Shown piece after piece: positions 6,941 to 16,659 of a stretch of 64,000 bases of DNA. Source of the DNA: Paludibacter sp. 47-17 (GTDB lineage Bacteria; Bacteroidota; Bacteroidia; Bacteroidales; Paludibacteraceae). Each line of letters begins with the position of its first letter. Position 1 is the first letter of the stretch. The notes beneath the pieces are model-generated. The model was given only the letters and a program-made list of their open reading frames with translations, did not search any database and was not told the origin of the DNA. Both the position numbers and the translations under genes were made by a program. The stretch is from positions 1 through 64,000 of the forward strand of contig MKVT01000020.1 in NCBI GenBank assembly GCA_001898935.1, in the 5' to 3' direction.

Positions 6941-9262
6941 TCATTTTGCCTTGTACGAAACGGTTACGCTGGCATTCCGCTCGATCTTGATCCGGTAACG
7001 CATTTCTCCGATTTTCTCAACAATTCCGCTGCTGGACTTGGGCTGCGTACGACTTTCCACCTCCAGCCAGCCGGTGCCGCTGCCTCCGGTAACGCCGATC
7101 GTGCGCTCGTCCATTTTTACGCCGATGTTTCCATCGGGGGTGGGTACCTGGCCTTCCATCCACTTCAGGCCACCCAGGTTGGGTTTTACGAGGTACTCGC
7201 TGTATCCCGGTTTAAGGGGCTGTATACCTAAATAGTATTTCCCGAGCAGATAAACGGGACTGGCTCCCCAGGCATGGCAAAGGCTTTTTCCATAGGGCCT
7301 TCCGTACATTGCTAAGTGTTGTACTCCGTTATCGCCGGGATTGTATTTTTCCCAGAAGGTGGTAGCGCCTTCGCGCAGCATTCCGCCCCAGTAGGCTTTT
7401 ATTTCCTGCATCACCCTGCGGTGCTCGCCCAGCGCACACAGTGCCTCCAGTTCATAGAAACGCATGTAGGGTGTGGTGATTTTCAGAATGCTGTCGTTGA
7501 GCAATACGCTGGTTTTGACCTGACTTTTTTTTGTTTCCGGAAGGTAATCGTAAAAGATGGCAAACATGTTTGCATAGCGGGTCACCGCCGGTTGCTGCTG
7601 CCCGCCGATCCGGTTATGCACCAGCGCTTGCCGGTCCTTATCCCAGAATGCCGGTTCCAGCTGACCGATGAGTTGACGCGCTTTTTGCCGGTAAATGCGG
7701 CTGCTTTCACGGTCGTTGCTGAGTTCGGCGCATTTTGCCATCGTTTCTAAGCTTCGTGCAAAAAGCACCTGCTCGTAAGCCAGTTCGCCTTTTTTATCCA
7801 GGTAGCCGTCGGCCCAGTCCACAAATACCCAGTCGCCCGTCATGCCTTCTACCATCCCGTTGACATTGGTGCGTCCCAGTACGTATTCCATCATGCTTTG
7901 CATCAGGGGATATACCTGGCGGATGAATCCGGCATCGCCCGTATAAAGATAGTAGTCGTAAATCGAAATAAACCAGTAAAAAGTGTAATCCATGATGGTG
8001 TTGGTATGGCTGGTCACCGGATCTTTCCCCCGCAACAGCCAGATGGTGTTCCTCACGGTTTCGGTATCGAAATAGAGGTAGTAATTCATCAGGTAGCTCT
8101 GGATAGCATCGCCGCTCCAGGTCCACCGGTCGCGCTTAATCCCGTCGATGAAAAACTCGCGGGTGGTGAGTCGCATGGTGTATTCGCCTACTTCCCAAAT
8201 ACGGTTGAGTTCTTCGTCGTTGCTCCGGAAACTGCCCCGCTGTGTCACAGGTTTGTACTCGTACAGCATGTCGATGGCGCCGAAATTCACCGATGGGTCG
8301 CTTATCAGGTATACATAGCGAAAAGCCTTGCTGTTGGCCAGGGTGTAGGTGGAGGATACTGTTGACCCGTCGCTGTGTGTTGGCCGGTGGGCAGCCGGTG
8401 CTGAAGTGAGCTGCAATGCTTCGTCGGTTATCTGCCCGTTGCTCACTGTCAGCCGGTCGAGTGTTTCGCAAAAGGCGGTATCGAGGGCTTCTTCGCGACT
8501 TTCGCCGTAAAAAAGCTGTACCTGCCCGTTGCCGGTTACATCATGGAGTTGCAGGTAGCCAAAGGTTTCTTTACCAAAATCGAGAAGCAGTTGAACCTTG
8601 CCGGTCGAACGGCCGCGTGAGCCTGCTCCCGTATTCAGCGATTCAGCTTGTACGGGTTTCCCGGCTTCTGTATCCCGGGTAATAGTCTCACGTTTCACCG
8701 GCTTCCACACTTCGGTTTCCAGCCGGTAGCACGATGGCGGGTTGGCCGGGTCGGCGAAGCTGCCGCTCCCGGCGCTACGGTAAATGGTTGCCGAAGTGTC
8801 GCTGGCTTTGCCGCTTTCGTCAATCCATTCCTTATCTTCAAAGGTCACCTTCCAGCCGGGACCCGACTTCACCGTAGGGCCGTCGATATACAATGCGGGC
8901 GGACTGCTCTGGTTCCATACCTTGATATTCAGCTGATGGGTTCCCGCCGGCAATACGAGCTTGCGGGGCATGCCGAATTGCAGCTTGCCGTTCAGCTTGA
9001 GGTTAAACCGGCCTTCAACGGCTATCGAAAGTTCTTCGGGCTGTGTGAGCGTTACCTGCCGGCTGAACTCCACGAGCACGTAATGGCTGTCCATTTTCCA
9101 GAAAGGAGGGAAAAAAGCGCCCCGTTCGGTGCGGCGGTTGTTCATCTGGTTACCCAGCCATAACTCGTAATCGCCCGGATACCACATCCAGCGGGCTTTG
9201 GCGGCACTGATGCCGGAAATACTTAGAACGGAAAGTACCAGGATAAAAATTGCTCGTGTCAT
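6941..9262 (-). CDS. GH78 family alpha-L-rhamnosidase
   Basis: The 773-residue protein has a signal peptide (residues 1-20). It carries beta-sandwich domains to about residue 340, then the (alpha/alpha)6 barrel, then a C-terminal beta domain. The stretch DGIKRDRWTWSGD at 373-385 matches the conserved DGxKRDRxxWxGD segment of GH78, which carries the acidic catalytic residues. The enzyme should cleave terminal alpha-L-rhamnose from rhamnogalacturonan or glycosylated compounds, in the periplasm. It is the last gene of the five-gene operon, 63 nt after the symporter gene, and is followed by a strong terminator. Other six-hairpin glycosidases are possible, but the motif favours GH78. Confidence 0.85.
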   Translation of the reverse strand: MTRAIFILVLSVLSISGISAAKARWMWYPGDYELWLGNQMNNRRTERGAFFPPFWKMDSHYVLVEFSRQVTLTQPEELSIAVEGRFNLKLNGKLQFGMPRKLVLPAGTHQLNIKVWNQSSPPALYIDGPTVKSGPGWKVTFEDKEWIDESGKASDTSATIYRSAGSGSFADPANPPSCYRLETEVWKPVKRETITRDTEAGKPVQAESLNTGAGSRGRSTGKVQLLLDFGKETFGYLQLHDVTGNGQVQLFYGESREEALDTAFCETLDRLTVSNGQITDEALQLTSAPAAHRPTHSDGSTVSSTYTLANSKAFRYVYLISDPSVNFGAIDMLYEYKPVTQRGSFRSNDEELNRIWEVGEYTMRLTTREFFIDGIKRDRWTWSGDAIQSYLMNYYLYFDTETVRNTIWLLRGKDPVTSHTNTIMDYTFYWFISIYDYYLYTGDAGFIRQVYPLMQSMMEYVLGRTNVNGMVEGMTGDWVFVDWADGYLDKKGELAYEQVLFARSLETMAKCAELSNDRESSRIYRQKARQLIGQLEPAFWDKDRQALVHNRIGGQQQPAVTRYANMFAIFYDYLPETKKSQVKTSVLLNDSILKITTPYMRFYELEALCALGEHRRVMQEIKAYWGGMLREGATTFWEKYNPGDNGVQHLAMYGRPYGKSLCHAWGASPVYLLGKYYLGIQPLKPGYSEYLVKPNLGGLKWMEGQVPTPDGNIGVKMDERTIGVTGGSGTGWLEVESRTQPKSSSGIVEKIGEMRYRIKIERNASVTVSYKAK

Positions 9263-9325
9263 ACGTTGTGTTTTAAAATTCGGGATGTTAAAAAGCCCTC
9301 GCCGGGATTTCTTCCCTGTGTTTTT

Positions 9326-10903
9326 TTAGTGCCCGTTAAATACAATATAAAGTGTGATCATTACGATTGCCAATGCCACCCACAGCCATTTAACCAGCGG
9401 TGTGGGGCGAAGCTCAAATAAAGGGAGACTACTCGCGGGTTGTTCTTTTTTATCCAGCAGTGTAATGGCTACAGTCATCAGCAAGATAAGCATAAAAAGA
9501 TAAAACGAGAGCAGTAAAAAATGCGGCCAGGCTACTACAGGGGCGGGCAATACCCACAGGTACAGTACGCCGGTGCCGATGCTCAGCAAGGTGCCGGCCA
9601 GCAATGCAAAATTGGCTGCACGGGTGGTAGTTCTCTTCCAGAGTACGCCGGTAAGGAATACCACCGACATCGGGGGCGCAATGAAGCCCAGTACCGACTG
9701 GAAAATATCAAAAAGATTGAGTCCCCGGATGGAATCGATGGCCAGGGTAATCGCTACCGAAATAAGAGCTCCGGCTATCACTACGATGCGGCCGGTACTC
9801 ACGATGCGCGATGCGCTGGCCGTAGGGTTGTATTTTCGTACGTAGATATCCATGGTGAAAACGGTGCTCAGCGAATTCAGCGCCGATCCGATGGTGCTGA
9901 TGAGGGCAGCGATCAATACCACGATGATGAGACCGCGCAGCCCTGCCGGAAACAGCCGGGTAACCATGGTGAGGTAGGCTTCGTCGGGATTGGTGAGCTC
10001 GGGATACAGTACAAAGCAAATAATGCCCGGTAAGATAAACAGGGGTACGTCCAGAATCTTTAACCACCCGATGAAGTTGGCGCCCAGCTGTCCTTCTTGC
10101 AGACTTTTGGCACCCAGCACCGATTGCACCATCGACTGGTCGGTGCACCAGAACCAAACGCCCATGATGGGGTAACCCAATACGATGGCCAGCCAGGGAT
10201 AGGTGGTGTCGCCCATGGGTTTCAGGAGATTCCAGTAAGCTCCGGGGGTAGCTTCGTAAATGGCCTGCACCCCGCCGGCTTGTACAATTCCCAATACCAC
10301 CAGCAGGAGCGAAACGGCAATGAGCAGCAGCATCTGAAATACATTGGTGTAAGCGATGGCTTTGAGTCCGCCGGCTGCGGCAAAAAAGCCCGAAAGCACC
10401 ACCATCAGCACTACCGAAAGCGTCATCGGGATGTCGAGCAGCTGCCGTACCAGAATTCCGCCGGCAAACAGCGTGAGCGACAGCCACGAAATAAGAATGG
10501 TGACGAGGGTGTACCAGGCCAGTATGGTGCGGGTCGACGAACCGAATCGTTTGCCCATGTACTCCGGCAGGGTTTGTACGCCCGAGCCCAGGTAGCGCGG
10601 CGCAAACACCAGTGCCAGCAGTAAGATGAACACGAAAGCATACCAGGCGAAGTTGCCGGCTACTATCCCGGTAGTGAAACCTGCACTGGCCGAGGCGATC
10701 AGCATCGAGGGCCCTACATTGGTACCCCACATGTTCAGTCCGATGCTGGGCCAGCCGAGACTCTTTCCTGCTAAAAAAAGGTTTTCTTTCTGTCGTCGCT
10801 TGCTGATAAACGACAGATAGTAGCCATAGCCCAGCATGAGAAGTAAATAGACTACTACGATGATGTAATCAACAGGGACTAAAAAATGTGCGATAGTGTT
10901 CAT
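9326..10903 (-). CDS. sodium:solute symporter (SSS/SLC5 family)
   Basis: The 525-residue membrane protein has about 13-14 hydrophobic segments. It opens with DYIIVVVYLLLMLGYGYYLS, has the family stretch FLAGKSLGWPSIGLNMWGTN near residue 42 and SALNSLSTVFTMDIY near 340, all typical of SSS transporters related to sodium/sugar cotransporters. It probably brings the released monosaccharide across the inner membrane with sodium. It lies between the oxidoreductase gene (16 nt) and GH78 in the operon, which points to L-rhamnose, L-arabinose or a related sugar as the substrate, but the sequence does not prove which. Confidence 0.85.
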   Translation of the reverse strand: MNTIAHFLVPVDYIIVVVYLLLMLGYGYYLSFISKRRQKENLFLAGKSLGWPSIGLNMWGTNVGPSMLIASASAGFTTGIVAGNFAWYAFVFILLLALVFAPRYLGSGVQTLPEYMGKRFGSSTRTILAWYTLVTILISWLSLTLFAGGILVRQLLDIPMTLSVVLMVVLSGFFAAAGGLKAIAYTNVFQMLLLIAVSLLLVVLGIVQAGGVQAIYEATPGAYWNLLKPMGDTTYPWLAIVLGYPIMGVWFWCTDQSMVQSVLGAKSLQEGQLGANFIGWLKILDVPLFILPGIICFVLYPELTNPDEAYLTMVTRLFPAGLRGLIIVVLIAALISTIGSALNSLSTVFTMDIYVRKYNPTASASRIVSTGRIVVIAGALISVAITLAIDSIRGLNLFDIFQSVLGFIAPPMSVVFLTGVLWKRTTTRAANFALLAGTLLSIGTGVLYLWVLPAPVVAWPHFLLLSFYLFMLILLMTVAITLLDKKEQPASSLPLFELRPTPLVKWLWVALAIVMITLYIVFNGH

Positions 10904-10919
10904 GGCTGCAGTGAAAAGT

Positions 10920-11993
10920 TTAAAAAGGCGTGATCTTGTATTCGCTCAGCAATTCCGCTATGCGTACGGGCTGTCCGGTTTCCAGGCTCCGGTCCATTGC
11001 CTGCAGAAGCGCTACTGTGCCGATACCTTCTTTCAAATCGGGATAGGCGGTAAAGCCTTGCTCGATGCTGTCGGCCATGTATTCGAGGTAGTTCTGGTAT
11101 TCGCCGGCATGATGACTTTCGCCTTCGAACCGGAAATAGTATTTTTGCTGCGCATCGCCCCAGTGTATCATCCGTTCTTCGCCTTCACGGGTGGTTACCG
11201 AATACCGCAATTCGTGATAGTCGGCCTGGCTGGCGCCTTCCGTGCCGCGCAGGATGCAGGTCATGCCGCTGTCGCGCTTCGTAGGTTGGGTAGGAGAGGT
11301 GTAGGTACCGCTTACCCGGGCAATGCGCCCGTCGGCAGCCCGGAAGATAAAATGCATGGTGTCGTGGTTTTTCAGCCCGGCTTTCGCGCCGTTTTCGCTG
11401 ATCATGCCATACCCCATCACTTCGGTGATATCGGGCAGATACCAGCGGATAAAATCCACCGGATGACTCAAACCTCCGTACAACCACTTGAACTGCGACG
11501 ATAAAGCCCAGGGTTTCTCCAGAAACCACCGGTGGTCGGCATTATAGTGCGATTCGATGGTGATCAGATTTCCAATCACTCCCGCTTCGTAGTCGCTGCG
11601 CTGCCGCCGGGCCGGCTCAAAAAACCGCGAACTCTGTCCCACGAACACCCGCTTGCCACTCTCCCGTGCTGCTTCCAGCAATTCGCCGGCCCTCGACAAA
11701 TCGTCGATAAAAGGCTTGGTACACACTACATGCTTGCCGCTCCGCAAGGCCTGCAATACATGGTCGGCATGCAGGTGGTCGGGCGTGTAAATCGCTATCA
11801 GGTCGATGCCGGGATCGGACAGCAGCTCTTCGTACCGCGTGGTATACGCATGAAAGTCAAACTCCCGTGCCCGTTTCCGGCAGGCTTCTTCGCTGATGTC
11901 GCACATTTTTACCAGTGTTAACTTCTTGCTGTTCAATACGGCCGACAAGGTGCTACGTCCTTCGCCCAGGCCTAAAATTCCAACTCCGATCAT
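10920..11993 (-). CDS. Gfo/Idh/MocA family oxidoreductase
   Basis: The 357-residue protein has an N-terminal Rossmann fold with the nucleotide-binding stretch GVGILGLGEG and the usual VCTKPF motif near residue 94, where the Lys is the catalytic residue of this family; the C-terminal alpha/beta domain follows (YGGLSHPVDFIRWYLPDI). Members oxidise or reduce sugars and polyols with NAD(P). There is no signal peptide, so it should be cytoplasmic. Its place between a beta-helix hydrolase and a sugar symporter suggests that it converts the imported sugar or an uncommon sugar derivative. The exact substrate cannot be read from the sequence. Confidence 0.85.
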   Translation of the reverse strand: MIGVGILGLGEGRSTLSAVLNSKKLTLVKMCDISEEACRKRAREFDFHAYTTRYEELLSDPGIDLIAIYTPDHLHADHVLQALRSGKHVVCTKPFIDDLSRAGELLEAARESGKRVFVGQSSRFFEPARRQRSDYEAGVIGNLITIESHYNADHRWFLEKPWALSSQFKWLYGGLSHPVDFIRWYLPDITEVMGYGMISENGAKAGLKNHDTMHFIFRAADGRIARVSGTYTSPTQPTKRDSGMTCILRGTEGASQADYHELRYSVTTREGEERMIHWGDAQQKYYFRFEGESHHAGEYQNYLEYMADSIEQGFTAYPDLKEGIGTVALLQAMDRSLETGQPVRIAELLSEYKITPF

Positions 11994-12026
11994 ATGAATT
12001 GTTGCGTGTTAAAGAAGGTGCGATAA

Positions 12027-14483
12027 TTAGTAATTGATGATTAACTTGCTTTTCTCAATCCCTTTTTGGAGGGTTCTCATAATTGCATTCCATTCGTCCA
12101 CCCTCGGGTTGTCCTTTGTTGTCCATTTGTTCAGTTCGTCCAGATCTTCGCCCCGGGGTATGCTGATGATCAACATCAACCGATTACCGTTCCTGAATAC
12201 CTGCAATTGCTGAAATTGCGCCCGGCAGAATCCTTCGGATACTTCCGGCCATTCTTTCCACTGATTTTCGTGGTAACGCATGTACTGCTCCTGTTTCGCC
12301 GGATCTTCTGCCAGCCCTATGGAAAACAGGTGGTGATCCCATTCGGTTACGCAGCCTGTTTCGCCGCAATGTTGCTTCCGGTTGAAGTTGTACAGCGGTG
12401 TGTCGTACAGGTAGATGCCGGTGTCCGGGAACGTTGTCGTTACCAATTCGTAAAACTGCTGTTTCCGGTTCGATAGCGCATACATCACCCAACTGTTTTC
12501 GAAACGGAAAAACTGAGGTTCGACCACCCCGTTCCGGAAGGCGAGTTGCCGGATAAGCCCGAAGTCGGGTTGCTTACCTGTAAATTCGATTACGAAATAA
12601 TCGGGGATACTGCCGAAAAGGCTGCCGCGCGACGACGAGTCTGGCTGTATGCCGGGAGACGGTACGATAGGCTTCCTCGGCGAGGGATACCGGTCGTTCC
12701 GTATTCCAGCCTGTATCCGCACCGAATCGTGTACGAAGGGATGATTGTTGGTCCATGCATTGTTGGGGCCATTGGCATTCTGAAGAAACTTTGGAGCGGG
12801 TACATGGTTGTCGGCCACCGTAATAAAAGCCGATCCTTCGTCGGTATACAGATAAAACCAGTGGTTAGGATCGTGCACGAATTCCGGCGCGTAAATGCTG
12901 TGGATGTAATTGCGCCGGATCTCCGTTTTGGGCTGCGCTCCCAGGGTGTAAATACCTGCCACATCGTACATCTGTTTGCCGTACCGATGGATATGATTTG
13001 CGATCACCCGGTTGTTGTGCATCGTGTTCACCGTCTGGTTCCATCCCCAGCCCAGGCTAATGCCCGTATAACTCACTTCGCTGATGTCGTTGTGCTCGAT
13101 CGTGCAATGATTCACATAGCCGGCCAGAATTCCCACTGTGCCCCAGTCTTCGTTGGCCACGTCCGTGATCCGGTTGTCGTGAATGTGCAGGCCGCTGCAC
13201 AATTCGCGCCGGTCGGCCGGAACATAGGGCAGATGAGTCTCGTGGGCCGGAGGCGAAAAACTTCCTGCTGCGATCCCATTTCCTCCCAGATCTTCAAAAA
13301 GACACCCGCTTACGCTGCCTCCCCGGGTGCCGGTTTCATAATCCAGCCCGGTATGTCCGTTGTGGGTAAACCGGCAGGATTCGAACCCTATTTCCTGAGC
13401 ATTACGTACCGATACCGCTGCGGCCGGACGTCCCAACCATCCCTGGTTGTCGAGTTTGTGATTGTTGTCGGGCCGTGTCATCTGCGGACGGATGCGGTAA
13501 GCCTCGGTTAAATGCATGCCGGCCTGCAGGGGGACATGTCCGAAGGTCGAAGGCCGGTTCCAGGAGGCGTGACTGAATTGTATGTTTTTAAAAACCACAT
13601 GTTCTACCGGCCGGTCGAGGGTGCCTTCCACCTCTACCAATCGATCGAGCACGGGTGCTACCGCATTCTCGATTTTTTCGCCGGGAAGCGGATAATACCA
13701 AAGCTCCCGGCTCCGGATGTCGAAATACCATTCGCCGGGCCGGTCGAGCAATTCACGGGCATTGCTGAGGTAGAAAGCCGAGTTCCTTCCCGGGGCTATC
13801 ATCGGGCGGGGCCAGGGACGCGAGAATTGCAGAGCCGATTCGGGCTGGTGAAACCGTAAGGCTGCCGAATCGCCCCTCAGTTCAATATTTTTAATGCGAA
13901 GAATGCTGATGGCCCACATCTGGTGCAACACCATCTCGGGGTAAGGCGATTTTAAAATACTCCGCACAGCAGGAGCGGGCACCCAGATTATCTCTTCCCG
14001 GTTGTCGACCGACAGGATGCGATGCATCTGTTCGAATCCCGCCACGTCGCGTGCACGCACCGCCTTGCGGCCGTTGATCCACAGCTGCCTGAATTCGACC
14101 GGCCGGCCATTGAAATCCGGAACCCGGGTGGTCCACAACTTGCCGGCCTTTTTCCATCCCTGCAACTGCATCCCGCCACTCAACACCACCTCATCGGTTC
14201 CCTCTATCACCAGCGGAGCTGCGGCCGTGCCACTGTCCTCGGGGCGCAACCGCAAAGGCTCCGTCAGCGGATACATGCCAGCCGCCGCCACAATACGGAC
14301 CGATTCCGCCTGCCCCAGCCGCCTCATCTCCCTGGCCAGCCGCAACGCCGCAGCCATCGTAGCCTTGGGTGCGGCCTCGCTGCCGTCGTTACTATCATTC
14401 CCGCGGGTCGATACGTGAATATCGGCAGCCTGTAATACCTGTATCGGTAGCAGAACCAGAAAAAGCCAGAATCTTACTTTCAT
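12027..14483 (-). CDS. parallel beta-helix protein (GH141-like) fused to L-rhamnose mutarotase-like domain
   Basis: The 818-residue protein has a signal peptide (VLQA, residue 19). The N-terminal part (DIHVSTRGNDSNDGSE, GMYPLTEPLRLRPEDSGTA) and the helix region with repeated short beta-strands (RVIANHIHRYG, NEDWGTVGILAGYVNH) resemble GH141 and related beta-helix glycosidases. The last 100 or so residues (about 715-812) look like a RhaM-type dimeric alpha/beta barrel: YMRYHENQWKEWPEV has the spaced Tyr and His of the mutarotase active site, followed by LQVFRNGNRLMLIISI and VDEWNAIM. A less clear region of about 110 residues sits between them. The gene starts 12 nt after GH127 in the operon. 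The enzyme activity is inferred only. Confidence 0.65.
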   Translation of the reverse strand: MKVRFWLFLVLLPIQVLQAADIHVSTRGNDSNDGSEAAPKATMAAALRLAREMRRLGQAESVRIVAAAGMYPLTEPLRLRPEDSGTAAAPLVIEGTDEVVLSGGMQLQGWKKAGKLWTTRVPDFNGRPVEFRQLWINGRKAVRARDVAGFEQMHRILSVDNREEIIWVPAPAVRSILKSPYPEMVLHQMWAISILRIKNIELRGDSAALRFHQPESALQFSRPWPRPMIAPGRNSAFYLSNARELLDRPGEWYFDIRSRELWYYPLPGEKIENAVAPVLDRLVEVEGTLDRPVEHVVFKNIQFSHASWNRPSTFGHVPLQAGMHLTEAYRIRPQMTRPDNNHKLDNQGWLGRPAAAVSVRNAQEIGFESCRFTHNGHTGLDYETGTRGGSVSGCLFEDLGGNGIAAGSFSPPAHETHLPYVPADRRELCSGLHIHDNRITDVANEDWGTVGILAGYVNHCTIEHNDISEVSYTGISLGWGWNQTVNTMHNNRVIANHIHRYGKQMYDVAGIYTLGAQPKTEIRRNYIHSIYAPEFVHDPNHWFYLYTDEGSAFITVADNHVPAPKFLQNANGPNNAWTNNHPFVHDSVRIQAGIRNDRYPSPRKPIVPSPGIQPDSSSRGSLFGSIPDYFVIEFTGKQPDFGLIRQLAFRNGVVEPQFFRFENSWVMYALSNRKQQFYELVTTTFPDTGIYLYDTPLYNFNRKQHCGETGCVTEWDHHLFSIGLAEDPAKQEQYMRYHENQWKEWPEVSEGFCRAQFQQLQVFRNGNRLMLIISIPRGEDLDELNKWTTKDNPRVDEWNAIMRTLQKGIEKSKLIINY

Positions 14484-14495
14484 TCGTGCATTGTT

Positions 14496-16538
14496 TTATT
14501 TAATCAGCGGCATCCACACCGTCATCTCCGTTTTCTCCCGGTTGCCCCAGGCATAATAAGGTATCAGCCGTATCCGGGTGGTCGTTGTTGCAGGCGATAC
14601 CGTGCGGTACAGCGTGTTTTCCCACGAAGCACTCTCCGATACCCTGGCCTTGCCTTCCAGCGCCATCACCCTGCTTCCGGCCAGTTCGTAAGGCACGGCT
14701 TTTAAGCGGATACCGGCAGGTATCAATACCTGATCGATAGGAGCTCCTCCTGTGTCGCTGCCTTCCAGGCAATACACGATCGGTCCGCGCTTCACCACCA
14801 CCTGGTTGCGGGTTTCCTCCGCCAGCGGATTCGACTCCAGCAGCTGCACCGGCATGTCGAGCACCAGACTAAGCTCATCGCCGGCTTTCCAGCTGCGCTC
14901 TACCGTCGCATAGCTGCCGGCCTGCAGTACGATGCCCGATTTCTTCCCGTTAACCTTCAGGGTTCCCGTTTTTACCCATCCCGGGATGCGTAATTTTAAG
15001 GCAAAGTCCGATTGTCCCGGTACCTCTTCCAGTTTCAACACGATGTTGCCCTCCCAGGGATAGTTGGTCGTTTGTCTGATTTTCAGCTGCCCGTCGCGAT
15101 AAGGGGTGTGTAGCTCGTTGCTGCCAAATAAATGACACCATACGCCTTCGCCCGATAAGCTGTAACTGTAGTTCTGCGCTTCCGCCAGGGTGCGCACGGT
15201 ATTGGGCGGACAGCAAAAACAACTGATGTATTCCTGCCGTTCCTTGGGCCAGCGCAGGGTGTAGGGAAAATCTTTGCTGATGCGTAGCGGATTGGTATAG
15301 AAAAATCGTTTCCCGTCCAGACTAACGCTGCTCAATACGCTATTGTACAATGTCGTTTCGAGAACGTCGGCATACCGGGCATCGCCGCTTACCTGCAGCA
15401 TTCGCCAGTTGAACAGCATATTGCCGATGTTGGCGCAGGTTTCGTTGTGAGCGGTCGTATTGGGCAACTGGTACGCCCGGCCGTAACTCTGATGCACTTT
15501 CTGAATGCTGTCGGGGGTATAGTTGGTGCCATCGGGCGAGGTGCCGTCGTACAAAGCGCCGCACGCTCCGGTAATGTACATCTTACGGTGCACGATGTCG
15601 TGCCAGATACTTTCCAGGTTTTCCAGCAGCTTTTTCTCGCCGGTTTCGGCATACACATCGGCTACTCCGGCATACAGGTAGTTGGCACGAACGGCATGAC
15701 CCATAGCTGTGGTTTGTTCGCGGAAGGGTGCACGGTCCTGATTATCGTCGGTGCCGTTCTCCACCATCCCCCGGATGTCGATCAGGTTATTGGCCAGTTC
15801 CAGGTAACGCGGATTTCCGGTGGTGCGGTACATCTCGGTCACCCCCATGTAATGCGACGGGCAGATAGCGTTGCGGGCCAGTTCGGCCGTGGCGGTCTCG
15901 TAAAAATAACACAGGAAATCGGTTGCCCTGATCGCCACCTCGAGCAGACTGCTTTTGCCGGTGGCCCGGTGGTGGATAATACCGGCCATCATCAGGTGCC
16001 CCAGGTTATAGGTCTCGAAATTCAGCCGGTTCTCAAAAGCTTTCCCGCCTTCTTTATGGACGGAATGAGTGTCGATTCCTTTATTCTTCTCGGCAATCAC
16101 CACCGGCGTATGAATATATCCGTCGTTGCGTTGCACTTTTGCTATGGTCCCGATGATCTCGTCCATCAGTGCATCCAGTTTCGGCTCCCGGGTTACGGCA
16201 TACACTGCAGCCACCCCTTCGAGCCATTTGTAAAAATCGCCGTCGTGAAAAGGAGGTCCCCAATGCTCGCCTTCCTGCTCCCCGGCAGCAATTTCAAAAT
16301 TACGGAACGAATGACTGATTTCCGGCGTATTCAGCGTACGCCACATCGACAAGAGCATCGTATCCTTGAAAATTTCGTAGCGTTCGCCCCAAAATCCTCC
16401 CGACCAATGTACGCTTCCCAGCGGTACGGCGGTCATGCGGGCATACGGACTGTTCGCGGTATGGGTGATACCTTCGGCCGAAAGCGTGCCGGTCGTCAAT
16501 CCCGACATCAGGATCAGGCAAAATAAAAATCGATTCAT
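14496..16538 (-). CDS. GH127-type beta-L-arabinofuranosidase (DUF1680)
   Basis: The 680-residue protein has a signal peptide (residues 1-21). Segments VPLGSVHWSGGFWGERYE near residue 38 and the motif CFCCPPN at 440-446 are hallmarks of GH127/GH146. In characterised enzymes the Cys pair, together with a Glu and another Cys (here NETCANIG at 365-372), bind zinc, and one Cys is the nucleophile. It should remove beta-L-arabinofuranose from arabinans or hydroxyproline-linked glycans. It is the first gene of the operon; the promoter must lie in the about 60 nt between its start and the terminator at 16598. Membership in GH146 instead of GH127 cannot be ruled out. Confidence 0.85.
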   Translation of the reverse strand: MNRFLFCLILMSGLTTGTLSAEGITHTANSPYARMTAVPLGSVHWSGGFWGERYEIFKDTMLLSMWRTLNTPEISHSFRNFEIAAGEQEGEHWGPPFHDGDFYKWLEGVAAVYAVTREPKLDALMDEIIGTIAKVQRNDGYIHTPVVIAEKNKGIDTHSVHKEGGKAFENRLNFETYNLGHLMMAGIIHHRATGKSSLLEVAIRATDFLCYFYETATAELARNAICPSHYMGVTEMYRTTGNPRYLELANNLIDIRGMVENGTDDNQDRAPFREQTTAMGHAVRANYLYAGVADVYAETGEKKLLENLESIWHDIVHRKMYITGACGALYDGTSPDGTNYTPDSIQKVHQSYGRAYQLPNTTAHNETCANIGNMLFNWRMLQVSGDARYADVLETTLYNSVLSSVSLDGKRFFYTNPLRISKDFPYTLRWPKERQEYISCFCCPPNTVRTLAEAQNYSYSLSGEGVWCHLFGSNELHTPYRDGQLKIRQTTNYPWEGNIVLKLEEVPGQSDFALKLRIPGWVKTGTLKVNGKKSGIVLQAGSYATVERSWKAGDELSLVLDMPVQLLESNPLAEETRNQVVVKRGPIVYCLEGSDTGGAPIDQVLIPAGIRLKAVPYELAGSRVMALEGKARVSESASWENTLYRTVSPATTTTRIRLIPYYAWGNREKTEMTVWMPLIK

Positions 16539-16590
16539 GGTGTAGTGTAATTTTCAGAAAAGACGGCCCTGGACCGTTTTTGTACTGAAA

Positions 16591-16631
16591 GAAAAAAAGT
16601 CGTGCTTTCTTCGTTGGAAGAAAACACGACT
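16591..16631 (-). terminator. intrinsic terminator after the T9SS gene
   Basis: The arms AGTCGTG (16598-16604) and CACGACT (16625-16631) are extended by a further six pairs after one mismatch, with a 6-nt loop. An A-run at 16592-16598 gives the U-tract for minus-strand transcripts. It ends the T9SS gene at 16660-18270 and separates it from the glycan operon. Confidence 0.75.
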
Positions 16632-16659
16632 CTGCTGCTATGAAAAAACTAATTCGCGA

